Of a DNA stretch of 64,000 nt, positions 27,001 to 38,769 are shown one piece after another (the stretch's first letter is position 1; every line of letters starts with the position of its first letter). The translations under genes were made by a program, and so were the position numbers. This DNA is from Serinus canaria (taxonomy: Eukaryota > Chordata > Aves > Passeriformes > Fringillidae), in the NCBI RefSeq assembly GCF_022539315.1, contig NC_066313.1, forward strand, positions 64,979,934-65,043,933. Reading direction: 5' to 3'. Under the pieces are notes generated by a model. The model was not told the DNA's origin and made no database searches. It worked only from the letters and a program-made list of their open reading frames with translations.

Positions 27001-29984
27001 GATTTTAAGCTAATGAGCACAAATGCTTTAGGCTCACATTTCTTGTTTGCCATGCAAAGCACTGTACTCAGATGACAAAGTACAAAAGTTCTGCGTTGAG
27101 ACGTTCATGAGCTTCATTCAGGAGCCTTGCACATCACTGCCAGATAGCACGGGGCTCTTTCTTAATAAACTGGTGGCTCCTAAAGAACATAAAAATCATA
27201 AACAATAGCAAGCTCAACACAGGAAAGTGAAAGCATCCCACTGGAAACCTCAACAAACATTGCACTGAAGAACAGACTGTCAGGGAAGAGGAACTGGAGC
27301 AAATGCTGGGACTAGCAAACCACCAAAAGTCAACTGAATCTTAGAAAGGTGGTATCATTCCTCACAGGCCAATTTGTTTTGCAGTAGTAGTGTATGAGGT
27401 GACTGTAAAATTAGCTTTGTAATGTATTTAATTTTCCTGTTTAAAAACACAGATAAGTAAACACAAATTTGGACTTCTCTCATGAGCATAAAGAGATATT
27501 CTTTCATCAGAGAGTCACCATCATGCCAAGATGTACTTCTAGTGCTCTTTACCTGGTTCATTTTGCTCCCAGGCAGCTTGAAGCATTAATAAAATCTTTC
27601 CTCTGACCACCACTTTCCAGTTTCCTAACTTGCTGCACAAGGCTAGACTGCACAATGGTCCTTGTTTCCAGCCCTGATCCTTTTCACAGGATCTGCACTA
27701 GTTACGTCAATTTCCTAAAAGAAAGCAAAACAGCCAACAAGCTTCCTTCTCCCTCTTTGAGGAAGACGCAAAATACCTTTCCAGTTGTACTGCTTTTTCA
27801 TAGCTCTGTGTCCTAAATCATTTTGCCTGGCTCCATGACAAATACAAGTAGAAAGGAAGTTATCACACTGAATGAAACTACACAATGAAAAAACTGGCAA
27901 GCAAAACAATCTTGCTTTGGTCTTTAGTTGCTATTTCAAGATAGGGACAAGACGGAAAAAAAAAAAAGAAGAAAGGCACACCTTTAGTTTCCCTGTAAAA
28001 TAAGGTTACTTATCATCACAGTTTTAAAGTCAGAATATGCAGATTTTAAGTTTTATTTAGATAATTGTATGTCTTTGAAGACTGAGGAAATAGAGCAGTG
28101 TATACCTAAGCAGTGAGAAATGTCTCCAAAAAAGATGAAATAATTAAAGTGAAAAGGTCTGGTTTGTTTGAGCACCAGCAGGGCTTCAAAGATAAGATTA
28201 CTGTTAAAGAGCAAAACTTCCCCAAGACAAGCAAAGCTCAGCAAAGTCACCAGGTTTTCTTAATAACTCTTTTCAAACTGGTATGATTAATGAAAAGCAG
28301 TTGCAGGGGAGAGGGAGCGGACTATCCCACTATTAAATTTGAAACAATCTCTAAAAAGCACAGGGAAAAAAAACCAAAAGAGACAAAAACAAAACAGAGC
28401 AAGAGACTTGGAGGCCTGAGAAGTGCAGCACCAGGTAAGCACACCATATACGAGCCTGGTGCTCCTGCTCATCTTGTACCTTTGGCAAATGAGCATCCTT
28501 TTTCATACTTTAGGTAATACACTGAATAGAAATGTCCAAAAAGGCACCTGAGAACTGGGGTGTCAGTGTCATCAGCCAAGAATAAATCAAGTATTTGAAA
28601 AAAATATTTTCATATGCAGTTTCACAAAGCAAGAGTAGCTGGCCAATCCTACATTTTGACAATGTTCAGAAGCAGCAGGTTAACCGAGGCTACTCCAAAA
28701 CCTGTCTGGTAAAGAAATGGCTTTTTCCTGTAACACTATTATATGTTTCAATGAAAAATTCTGACTCTTATTTAAATTTTTCACCAAAATTACATTTGAA
28801 TTTATGAAACCAATTTACATTCCTTCTTTCATCAATGCCCAAGTAGTACCCATTTGCTGTTAAAGTTTCAAAGAAACTACTTACCCCATAAAAAACACAG
28901 ACTAAACAAAACTGAAACACAAATTAACCAATAAGCAAGTGCAGAACAGAATATCTTATTTCTCACCGCTTCTTCAACCACCACAAATTACTGGACCATT
29001 CAGAAGTTGAAAAAATCTACCACGAGCAAATGAACCTAGGTAAAGACATTTCTCTTACAGCATTTAAATATAAACAATATGCTGAAAGGTGATAGCTATT
29101 AGTTCTAAAACTCCCCAGGATATTTTTAACAGAAATTGAGAGTTTTTCTTAATAATAAAATACTATTTTTCCTTTATTCACTATAAAAGTTAATTATAAC
29201 ACTAATACATTTTATAAAGATATTTAAAGAAACCTGTCATATCAAAAAGAAATCAAGATATTATTAACAATTTTTCCATGGTTTACGATTTCTAATTTCC
29301 AAGTATAGCTGACAAAGTCAATCGTAAAACTGAACTACTCAGTAAATCAGAAACACATCAGCCATACTGTAATATTAAACATCTGAAAGTTCAAACACAA
29401 CAAATGAACATCAATTCCATGAACTTTTAAAATATACAGGTTACAATGCACTCTCTGAAATAACAATCTGAGTATACTCTGTGTAAAGACTATTTCATCT
29501 GCTGTGTATCAGCACACTTATCCAAAAGACAGCACTACGAATGGAAACTGAGTAAGAACTGCAGAAACCAAACAAGATTTAAACTGATTGTTTAAATTAA
29601 GTTTTCCTGCCCACTACTTCAAAGTCAAAATTATTTAAATCAATTCACCGTCTTTAACGGCCACAAAGTAAAACACTGTTCAATTATGCATATTCTGAAA
29701 ATGAAGACAGAGAAGGAATTGACAGGAGACTGGCTGACCACTCATTTAAGAGACAGAAGTACAACAAGGTTAAGTGGCTGGAAGCCAAATACATGGCTAA
29801 ATTCAGGGAAGAAATAATGCATAGAGATTAGAGTAATTATAACCACTGGAACAGCTCACCAAAGATGACAGCTGATTGCCCACTGCATAAAGTTTTTTAC
29901 ATTACAAACATCTACTCGCAGAATGTTCCAGCTCCAAGAGACCATGCACAACTTGTGCAGGACAAGGTGATACTCTACTGACAG
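21031..29984. other. Non-coding region
   Basis: No gene or complete element recognised in nearly 9 kb. It holds a 20-bp-period duplication at 22322-22356 and short A-runs (for example 27956-27967). Strong donor-like strings such as CACG|GTAAGT at 26105 and CCAG|GTAAGC at 28435 occur on the plus strand without convincing open frames upstream. Confidence 0.6.
22322..22356 (+). repeat. Two-copy 20-bp tandem duplication
   Basis: The 15-mer CTTCAGCTTAAAGCT occurs at 22322-22336 and again at 22342-22356, a period of 20 bases. An extra CTTCAG flanks each side. It is a small local duplication. Confidence 0.75.
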
Positions 29985-30050
29985 CATGACTGAAATTGAA
30001 TCAGATGATCACAATGGTCTCCTCTGATACACAGATCAATGAAACCACAA
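29985..30050 (+). mobile_element. Probable old CR1-type 3' tail remnant
   Basis: The string AGATGATCACAATGGTCTCC at 30003-30022, followed by a diverged ATCTATGAA-like ending, resembles the conserved final segment of older CR1 subfamilies (gatcayaatggtccctt, then an AT-rich octamer). Only the tail is recognisable and divergence is high, so the call is tentative. Confidence 0.4.
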
Positions 30051-30912
30051 TTTGATCCCATGAGAGATACTACAATATATATTTCTTCTCACTTCACCAA
30101 GTCCCGCCTCCAGTGAGTATACTGAATTCAACACGCACACGTCCTGTGCAATCTGCTTAAATGCCAACCTGTCCACCACCAACTAAGACTCTGAACATCT
30201 AAATTCCAACTTGTTCATCCAGGCAGAAATCCTTAAAAGTCTTTGCAACTTGTATGTTGGTTAAATGTAGCTTTGTGGGTTCACTTCTTCTATGGCATTT
30301 CAGCACTGTCAAGACACTTTTAGGACACAATTTCTGTACTTGACACAGCTGCCAAACCTCAAGCTTCAAAAGAGCTGCAGTCTAGTCATTCAACTTTTAA
30401 ACTGAAAACTCTATAATGTCTGTAATGTCAAATACTGACTGGAATTACTGTTTTAGATCATACCAAATGATTGCCATAGCATGTGTCTCATTTCTGTTCT
30501 TTCCTTCAAAAATTACTGTTACAGATTCTTTGAGAGATTAGAATTTCTGGGTTTTCTAAAATAGTTCTAACATTGTCTAACACAAAAATATTTCCACTGA
30601 TTATTTTCGTATTTCTAATACATTAGCAATATGAAAAGACTTTTCACACTAACCTCATGTTTCTATTTTTGATATCACAGTAATATGCAAGGAGTCAGCT
30701 TGAGTATGGGAGTAACTCTAGCCTGCTTGATCTGCTGAAAGACACTACAGCACCTGCAATCAAATGCGGGGAACACCTTCACCCCACCTTTCCCTCTCTC
30801 TGCCACAGAAAGCTGTGCTTTCAGGAGGGCAGGCCTGCTCCAGGGGCTTGCCAGTTAGGCACTGAACTACTGAGAATATAATCCTTATGCAAAGCAAGCA
30901 GCAATTTTAGCA

Positions 30913-30952
30913 AATATATACACACACACATACATATATATTAATATATAAA
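30913..30952 (+). repeat. Mixed (TA)n/(CA)n microsatellite
   Basis: Alternating purine-pyrimidine tract of TA and CA units with interruptions. Confidence 0.8.
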
Positions 30953-32681
30953 TGTAATCTATAAAGGCTTCTTTGGCCAGATGACTTGAGAACACAACTG
31001 TGCAAGTAGAAATGTTAAGAAAAAACAGGGGTGGGGAGCAGTTAAAGGGGCTAAGGTTTTTGTTAAAGGGAAGCCACTTTCAAATAATCCAGTATCCAGA
31101 AAATGTGGCTGCTTACAAGAATTCAGCAGCTTTTTAATGACTAAGTCATCAATAGAAGGGTTACAGCAAGAGGAAGAGAGCAGCATTCTTCACCCAAAGA
31201 GAGGCTGAGCAGCGCTGCCGGCAGGGGCAGAAAGCAGCACAATAATTAAACATACAAGGATGAGAACTGATAGATGGGAACATTCAGCATTAACTGCACT
31301 CAGAATCCATCACAAGGAGAAACTTCCCTCTTTTACTTTAATTCCTCTTTTTTATTTCCTTTTTGTTTAAGACAAGAAAAAAAAGATGTGTCCATCAAAG
31401 CCACACAAGTGGAACTTCAGTAGTATTGGGGAGAGATGCGGGATCTGAAAGTACAATTATCTTTCATTTCTGTTGATGGACTTCAGGCTATGACCTCAAG
31501 AGGACTTGGGTACCAAACCACTATGCTCATGATGCTGTCCTACTACAGAAAATCCCAGCCTGGCTGGATCTACCAGCTCTCATAACATATGGGCTAAGTT
31601 AAACACCAAATAACTATAGCCACAAGAAGAGCCCACAGAAACTGCTATTCCTTCTTCACCACCACCAAACCCTTCAGGGCCACCAGAGCTTCTCCCAGGA
31701 TTTGAGCACCGCAAGTGCTCTCTCACTTATTTTTTAACAAGTACAATATACTCATTTACGTGTGAACTGAACATCTGAGACTTCCTGTACCGTCAGCCAA
31801 CAGAGAAGGTTTCTGAGGGTCTTTTGACCATAGGAATTATTCTGGTGTCATGATTTTAGTACACACTTCTGAGGCAGGGATGAGCTAAGCTCTTCTTTTT
31901 TGGAAAAGGAAAGTATTTTATTCAAACTCTCCACCAGAACTGACTTAGGCAGGTGTCTGTGATTGCTATGCATAGAGCTCAGTCTTCCATCCCTGCCTAT
32001 CCCACATACTTCTTTAGCATCACAATGCAGAAGAAATGCTGTGTTCCTAAATACAGCAACATGTGAAACCCAAAGGACAGCACATTTCCAGCAAGCACAA
32101 AATAAATCTATCTCAGATACTGGCTGGGATGCAAAGCAGAGAAAGTGCACTAAATCTCTTTGCTTTTTTTTTTTTTAAGTTTATGTTTGTTTGATGTGAC
32201 TGTTGAAAACTTTATCCCACTAAAGCCACAACAAAAAATTACAAATCTACCATCTTCTAAAACAGGAGGTCTCCAAGTATTAAGATACACTCTTTCAAGA
32301 TAGACATTTTAGCCAAATGTTGATTTAGCTGAATATGTATCTCGAAAGTAAAAGTGAAAATGGCAATGCTATCAGAAATAGCAGCCTCCAAATATGCCTC
32401 CTAACTAGACCAACTCTGCATGCTCTCACTTTCAAAACCTCATTTTTTCCTTTCAAAATTGTGTAGAGAACTGTCTATGCAAAAGATTTCCTTGGCTAGA
32501 TGGAACAAGTGAAAAATTAAGTCACCTTGTAACTGTTACCAATTTATAGAAAGTGGAAAAGAAATGTTTTTCTCTACTTTTTTTTTCATTAAGAAAAATC
32601 TTTTCATTTCCCACTTGGAATTTTCTTGCAACTGAAAGATTCTCTGAAAAAGGAACTGGAAGAGCTCCAACTACTGTCCAG

Positions 32682-32703
32682 CACTTTAAAAGATTTTAAA
32701 GTG
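32682..32703. repeat. Perfect palindrome with 10-bp arms
   Basis: CACTTTAAAA and TTTTAAAGTG form perfect complementary arms around a 2-base centre. No terminator or binding-site role is implied in this genome type. Confidence 0.6.
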
Positions 32704-33253
32704 TCATCAATCACAGCTCTTTACATGCTCTTCTAGAGCACTGCCAACTCGTATTTGAAGACTAACTCAAATGTGTTTCATGCCAGCATTAAACACTCAA
32801 AATAAAGAAAGATACAAGGCAAAAAAAAAATTCTATATTAATCTGATTAAGTTAAGTCCTGCTCAGATTCCTGTCAAATGTTACTAGATAATATTAATAA
32901 TCATTATCTTCCCTTTTTTCTAGGAGGAATTGGCAATTGGTATCATTAATCCTAAATATCTCAGTGGCTACCTCAGATGGCAACCTATTATTATACCTGG
33001 TATAAAAGGTCTTTGCAGACCATCTTTAAATGCTGATACCATGGGGAAAAAAACAAAGGAAAAATATCCATGGTAAATAACAAGTAACATGCACTCTTTG
33101 AAACTGATGTAACAAATTTTTAATACTTCAATCATTTCAATAGAAATGCTCAGTGAATGGTTCTTCAAAGTCTGATGCAAAAAGTATCTGAGAACACTGA
33201 GTATCTGAAGCAGCCACTTCTGACAACTTTGGTAGTAAAAAAAAATGCAAAAC

Positions 33254-33270
33254 AAAAAAAAAAAAAAAAA
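33254..33270 (+). repeat. Poly(A) run, 17 bp
   Basis: A17 following AAAAATGCAAAAC. Simple repeat. Confidence 0.9.
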
Positions 33271-34285
33271 TCAGTACTTTTTCTGTAAAGAGTACTTTTT
33301 TTGAAAAATTTTCCCTCAGGTATCCACAGAGAGAAAATGCTGGGTTACACTAGTTGCCTTTACCCCTTCAATGGCAGCCTGTCAAGACTTGAACAAAGTA
33401 TATGAGAATTACAGTTTGCTCACGCTCAGGAAGGCTTCCAGAGCTCACTGATAGCATCTCCAGCTCTGCAAATGGACCTGACCTTATTTCCAGCTGGCCT
33501 GAGCTCTGCACACACTCCCTGCACCCACGCAGCCTGCCAGCATCACTGTGCTGCCCATGCTGCTGCCAGGGACTTGTAAGGCTCCAGAACAGAGATGCAA
33601 CACCACCACCAGAAAAGCTCTTGGACAAGGCAGAGAAATAGAAATTATTTAGGCAGGAGGCTCAGCATTAGCACGCAAAACCTTGCGCTCTTTGCTGCTC
33701 TGACCACTGGACAACACCCTGCATTAATAGGGAATTAGGGTCACCAATTGCCACCTTACAGAGAGGGTCACAAAGTGCCTGTCCCAGGTGACACATGACA
33801 AAAACGAGACTAGAACTCGGGTCTCCCGACATGATACATCATCTGATTAATTATCCCCTTAGCAGCGCCGATGTCCAAGGTCATGCATTTGATTGTTCTA
33901 TCTTTAAACAACGAGAACACGCTCGCCCCACAGCCAGGCCAGGAACAAAGCTCGGGATTTTTTAGTCCCATCATTACTCGGCTATGTAGCAAATACCGTG
34001 CCAGCCATTAGCAAAGAGCACGCCTCATTCCTGTCCTGAAGGCTGGTTCACAGAGAGGACAAAAGCTTGCTACTGCTAACCAGACATTCCTTAACTCAAG
34101 TGGTGCTGGTCTGCACTGCAATGCCTAACGCTGCTAATGCCAGCACTGCCAGCCACCCACAAAAGGATAAACACCATAGCACATGAGGGCGTTTGTTACA
34201 AGAAACTAACAAACAAAAAAAAATTAAAAACCAGTTCTATGTATAAATAAACAAACCAGATTTTTAAAAAAGCACAGACATTACT

Positions 34286-34341
34286 AGAGGGTCAGAGGGT
34301 CAGAAATGTCAGCATTCAGAGGGTCAAAAATGTCAGCATGT
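34286..34341 (+). repeat. 24-bp minisatellite, about 2.3 copies
   Basis: A partial copy (AGAGGGTC, 34286-34293) is followed by two copies at 34294-34317 and 34318-34341. The full copies share AGAGGGTCA-AAATGTCAGCAT and differ at a few positions. It is a short local tandem duplication. Confidence 0.85.
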
Positions 34342-35065
34342 GACAGTCTTGGCTGACTTTATTTAGTATCACTGAATATATACTTTTATTAGTCTTCAAT
34401 CATAGCATCTCCCTTGATCCTGACAGTTTTAGTTCCAATAAACCTTAGCTTTTGCATCCTTGTGATTTTACTGAACTTAAAAAAAATAAAAAATCAGCAG
34501 CCAACATAGAGGTAAGTCACTGTAGCTGTGGCTGAAGGGACTCTTCTGGCAGATGAGTTGATGTGTACAGATGTTGAGTGCATGACAGTATAAAGCATAC
34601 AGTCCCTGAATATATATCACATGACTTTACATATTCACTCCCAAGTTTAACCATGTATTTGAGAAACACTGGGATGGCTCATGCCACCATCCCATTCCAA
34701 AAATCCAAGAAATTCAGAAATAGCTACAAAACCAAGACACACCATAATTTAAATTTGTCTTCTCCAGACCAAAACACATCATTCTGCAGCAGACATATAT
34801 ATATTTTAAAAAAATCATATAATAATTCAATTTTGGTTTAGTCCCAAGTTTAGATAAGGCTTTCTAATTCATATGAAGAACTATTACGTTGAACTCAAGA
34901 AAGCCCACACAAACTCAGTGTTACATACAGCATATAGATACACTGTCTGGCAAAGCCACTTTTGTTTTCCCTCTTCTTCCTATCTCTCAGTATTATTTTA
35001 AGAGCTCTCTGCAGTCAAAAGGTAAATAGAACTCATTAAAGAACAGTCTACCTTTTTCACATTGT

Positions 35066-35205
35066 AGAATCACAGAATGTTCTGATTTGGAAGGGACCTG
35101 CAAGATCATTGAGTCCAACTCTTAAATGAATGGCCCATACAGGGACAGAACCCACAGCCTTGGCATTATTAGCACCATGCTCTGAGCAACTGAGCTAACC
35201 TCCTA
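35066..35205 (-). mobile_element. tRNA-Ile-derived SINE with CR1 tail (TguSINE1-like)
   Basis: Read on the minus strand, 35204-35131 aligns along its whole length with a eukaryotic tRNA-Ile(AAT). It keeps an A-box-like TTAGCTCAGTTG, the anticodon region GTGCTAATAA, a B-box-like GGTTCTGTCCC and the 3' part of the acceptor stem ending GGGCCA. After about ten bases the sequence passes into the CR1 3' terminus (GTTGGACTCAATGATCTTGCAGGTCCCTTCC written in inverted form) and ends in an octamer-like ATTCTGTGATTCTAC. This head-plus-tail structure is that of TguSINE1, known from passerine birds and mobilised in trans by CR1. Substitutions in the B box and the absence of the folded 5' acceptor strand argue against a functional tRNA gene. 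A possible short target-site duplication (CATTG) flanks both sides. Confidence 0.88.
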
Positions 35206-35396
35206 CAGTCATTGCTTGGGAGCAAACAAGAGCACAGACTTCATATGAACTTCAGCCCTATCAGTCACACCAAACTCTGCACAAGTATGAAAAAGTTCAC
35301 ATATTCAGGACACAAAAACCTAAGCGAACTTTCTGCACAGAAGATAGATTCAAAATGCAAATACAGCATGATTAGGGCTGGAATACAGATATATAG

Positions 35397-35429
<33 letters not shown>

Positions 35430-37385
35430 CATATGTATAAAAACCAAAACTGACTCCACAACTTTCCTCAAATTGGTCCAATTTTACCCACTTTTTTAAC
35501 AGTGCAACAAGGTCTGATCAACACCTCAATCAAGTTTGTCAATATACGTCTGTCTAGCTATAAACGAATGCAATCATTTTGACACCGAATCATCAAACAT
35601 AATTTCTACTGTTGTTTGGGAGTTTTTTGTGTTTAGCAGCAACTTTAAAAAAAATCATTCAGTTGAAGCAAGAGGACTGTCTAAAGTTCAGTTGTTGAAC
35701 ACAGGGTACTACTACTTTTTCCAATGACAATGTTGACAGTGTCATCCATCCTTCAGTGCAAAAGCATTTCTCCTTTCTAGCGTAAGCATGAATTTAATTA
35801 AAAAAATATTCTTTACTACATAGGAAACAGTCATCTCATGCTTCCACATTTTGCACTAGCAAGACTCAAAACTTGTCTTACAGATATGGCAAAGTGCAAC
35901 TGACACAAAGGAAAACCCTCAAACTGGCTGCTCAATACTGTAGTTAACAACTCACTTTGAAACAGTATGTTTATTACATGTTTTCCCCTTTGCAGGAAAA
36001 GTGAGCATGCTTGTATTTGCAGCTCCTCCTCTTTCAAAGACACACAGCTGCAGCTGTAGTAAACAACCACTAGTCAGGAGCTGAGAAGGTCAAAGTCTGG
36101 GTGCTGCATCCATTTCAGCTTTTCTAGAACCAAAATTTTTATTTCAGGAAATTAATTTTTTTAGTCATTTTGTAGTTAAGTCAAGGAAAGGCAAACCACA
36201 ATAATTCTTCCAAAAGAAACCAAGATACAGTATTTCAAAAGCCACAAGCAAGACACTTCAGTAAAAATAAGTGGTTTTAGAGCTCCATCTTTATTAATGA
36301 ACAAATTCACATCATTCACACTCTACTATTTTACTTAATTCAAACTAAGACTTGGTCAAAACCAACTTTGTACTGATGAGACCTGGTCCACAAAGCGAAC
36401 AACACTTAGTGAAGGAAAGAGCAAGGAGGTTGGTCACGCAGAGAAGTGGTACTAGCAGCTGAGCAAGGTTCACAAAGGTCATCCAGCAGCCTGAAGCAAG
36501 GAGGCTACAGCACTCCATCTCTGGGAATGCTTGCATAAGTGGACATCATGCACCCAGCCATGAGAAAGGGCACTCAGCTTTCCACTATTTTACAGACCAT
36601 CCAAAAACTGAACAATGGCATACCCTAGCAGCACTGAAAACTCCACCAGATTACACAGATGTTCTGCAACCCCCTGTGCAGCAGAGACCTCTCCAAGCAC
36701 CCAGGAAAGGCACTGCCCACTTTCCTCAAATACATGGTCTGTATTTCTATTTAACTGTGGTGGTTACCATCACACACCACCTTGCTCTAGGCAAAGAGGA
36801 AAAGAGTCACTACCACAGGGTTCTGCAACACAAGCCCTTCGCTGACCCCATTCTAACATCTCCCAGGGGAAGAGCTATTTCAGCCCCACATTTCTGCCTC
36901 CTCTCATCTGGAGTGAAACTCTGCTCGTGCATGTTCAGGTCTGGCTGATCCTGACAGAAACAGCTGGCAGAGGACTCCACAATTAGCCTGTCCTGGAATC
37001 TCAAAGTTTATTTTTAAAAGTTGTTACACAGAGTCTTCTTGGGCTGTCAGGGACCTTTCCAGAAAAGGTTTTTCAACAAGAAAGAAAAGAAAGACCTGGA
37101 AATATTATATTATCGTTATAATATTACTGCTGGGGGGAAAAATAATTAAAAATACATTATTTCCCATCTCCTCTATTTACACGTCTGATACTGCCTCACT
37201 ATCAGAAACAGAAAACAAACAATATCTCCCATACCCTAACTCCTTCCCAGCCCATCCAGAATAGGCGCACTCACTCATCAAATGACCTACGACATACATC
37301 TTTGTCCAAAAGCTTTATTCCCCTCCACGAAAAAAAGGCGCTCCTCAGACTGCTGCCCTCCTCCTAGTTCCAGGTACCACGCACA

Positions 37386-37386
<1 letters not shown>
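35206..37386. other. Non-coding region upstream of the promoter shoulder
   Basis: No gene recognised. It contains the CA microsatellite at 35388-35438. The remainder is ordinary AT-rich sequence. Confidence 0.6.
35388..35438 (+). repeat. Compound (GATA/ATAC)n-(AC)12 microsatellite
   Basis: GATA/ATAC-type units lead into 12 uninterrupted AC dinucleotides (35407-35430), followed by ATATGTATA. Confidence 0.95.

Positions 37387-37388
<2 letters not shown>

Positions 37389-37424
<36 letters not shown>
37389..37424 (+). repeat. Poly(A) run, 36 bp
   Basis: The longest homopolymer in the window, immediately left of the GC-rich promoter domain. It is followed by A/C-rich sequence. On the minus strand it is a T36 tract. 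Length is probably variable and sequencing-error-prone. Confidence 0.95.
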
Positions 37425-37426
<2 letters not shown>

Positions 37427-37484
37427 CAAAAAAACAAACCTAAAAGGGGAAAGAAAGAAAATTAAGCAGAGGAAAATGCCACCA

Positions 37485-37655
37485 CTGTTGTTCTGGCGGC
37501 AGTGGTGGGGGGGAGCGGGCGGGGGTGCTGGCCCGGGGAGGGGCACGCATGGGTGTCACCGAGGGGGTGATGTCATCCACCAGCCTCCAGCCCGGGCACC
37601 TGCCAGCAGCAGCCTAGCAGCGGCTGCCAAAGCCTCCGGCAGCACGGGGAGGGGA
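37485..37655. promoter_or_regulatory. GC-rich islet beside the main CpG island
   Basis: A short GC-rich patch with G-runs (GTGGGGGGGAGCGGGCGGGGG around 37505-37528) and several CpG dinucleotides. It is separated from the main island by about 1.2 kb of AT-richer shoulder. It includes a TGATGTCA CRE/AP-1-like site at 37568-37575. This may be a secondary regulatory element. No transcript start can be assigned. Confidence 0.5.
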
Positions 37656-37770
37656 AAAAAATAAAAAGACACTGAAAAAAAAAAAAATCCGCAATGTTTC
37701 CCTTCGCTATGCGCGGTTGGTTTGTGACGATAGGTGACATGCCAGCTTGCAGAGAGCGGTTTCAACTTGA

Positions 37771-37875
37771 TTACGTCCCATTAGAAAGATATTCAAGACA
37801 CTCCCCCTCTCCCAGCACGAATAATAAATTAAAAAAAAAAAAAAAAGCAGCCTCGGTTTATGCAGCCTTACGTCA
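37771..37875. promoter_or_regulatory. CRE-like site pair
   Basis: TTACGTCC at 37771-37778 is a half CRE. TTACGTCA at 37868-37875 is a full 8-bp CRE variant (TGACGTAA on the minus strand). With TGATGTCA at 37568 they make three CREB/ATF-like motifs within about 310 bases. Motif matches alone do not show occupancy. Confidence 0.45.
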
Positions 37876-38016
37876 CTAATAAAATGCTCCTATCGCCCCA
37901 TCTGTGACCTATTCAGCACAGCTACTAATCCCATGCTGCGACCACTTTGCTGTTCCTGTGCATTTCAGACTTGCAGACCAACCAGAGAGCAGAAAATGGA
38001 GCCCATATGCCAGCGC

Positions 38017-38025
38017 TATATAAAG
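38017..38025 (+). promoter_or_regulatory. Candidate TATA box (plus strand)
   Basis: TATATAAAG within GCGCTATATAAAGCAGC is close to the consensus TATA box and sits in unmethylated-looking, CpG-containing sequence. A start site would fall near 38045-38055. No downstream coding exon is visible, so it may drive a non-coding or antisense transcript, or be inactive. Confidence 0.35.
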
Positions 38026-38462
38026 CAGCCTCGCAAAGTTGCCGCGAATAATCTACCTGCCGTGGCGAGACGAAAAGTGAAAAGCAAAAAAAAAAAAAAG
38101 AAAAACCAAAAAGGGGGGTGGAGGGAGGAAGAAGAGTACCATTAACTTCACGATGGGTAATTAAAAAAATTAACTAGTTTACTGTCTTACTTAGGGGAAG
38201 GGGGGCTGCCAAGAGCTTAGCAGGATTTTGCCAGCTTTATACAGACCCCGATCAAGTGAACTTCTCTTCAGTGCTTCCTACCGAAACGGCTCCTACCTCT
38301 TCCCTAAGCGCACAAAACATCTTATTTCCCAAGCAAGCCCGTCTGCGGGACTGAATGCCACGCCAAGATCCGAAAAAAAAAGCCCCAAAAACCGCTGTCT
38401 GGACCGGAGCATCGCATCCCTGCAAACCGCGGGGAGGAGAATATAAAATAACCCGTCTGGTA

Positions 38463-38533
38463 GCTCCTATCCGCCTCCCCCAACATCCAACCACCAGCGG
38501 TGGTGCAGGATTTTGGGGGAGGCGGATAGGAGC
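38463..38533. repeat. Perfect 21-bp inverted repeat with nested hairpin
   Basis: The arm at 38463-38483 is the exact reverse complement of 38513-38533 (21 of 21 bases, GC-rich, beginning GCTCCTATCCGCC). The 29-base spacer itself holds a 6-bp perfect stem, ACCACC (38490-38495) against GGTGGT (38499-38504), around a 3-base loop. The whole can fold as a long stem topped by a smaller hairpin, as cruciform DNA or as RNA. Both strands are equally capable of forming it. No terminal features of a known transposon are seen around it. Confidence 0.92.
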
Positions 38534-38769
38534 CACATCTCATCCCAGAGGAAATTTCATCCCAGCAGCGGAAAGCTTTCGGAGGGCTTCACAGGGTGAC
38601 GCTGATGCCATGGGGTAACCCATCTCCCGCAGCGGCTGTGGGCTCACGCGTTAAATGTAAATACCAGCGGTTTGCTCCCCAAGCTCCCGACTTCTGCAAG
38701 AGCGAGCATTTGTTCCACAGAAGATAATTATTTCTGTAGAAGGTAGTACAGCACGACACTCTTGCTTTT

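Larger units (their letters stand above)
30051..35065. other. Non-coding region with minor simple repeats
   Basis: No gene recognised. Contents seen: a mixed TA/CA microsatellite at 30913-30952, a T-run at 32164-32176, a short palindrome at 32682-32703, an A17 run at 33254-33270 and a 24-bp duplication at 34286-34341. The stretch 33.4-34.2 kb is slightly richer in G and C without being CpG-dense. Confidence 0.6.

Noticed and set aside
35131..35204. A functional tRNA-Ile gene on the minus strand
   Set aside because: The tRNA similarity is clear, but the 5' acceptor strand does not pair with the 3' strand, the B box is mutated, and the sequence continues into a CR1 tail. It is a SINE.
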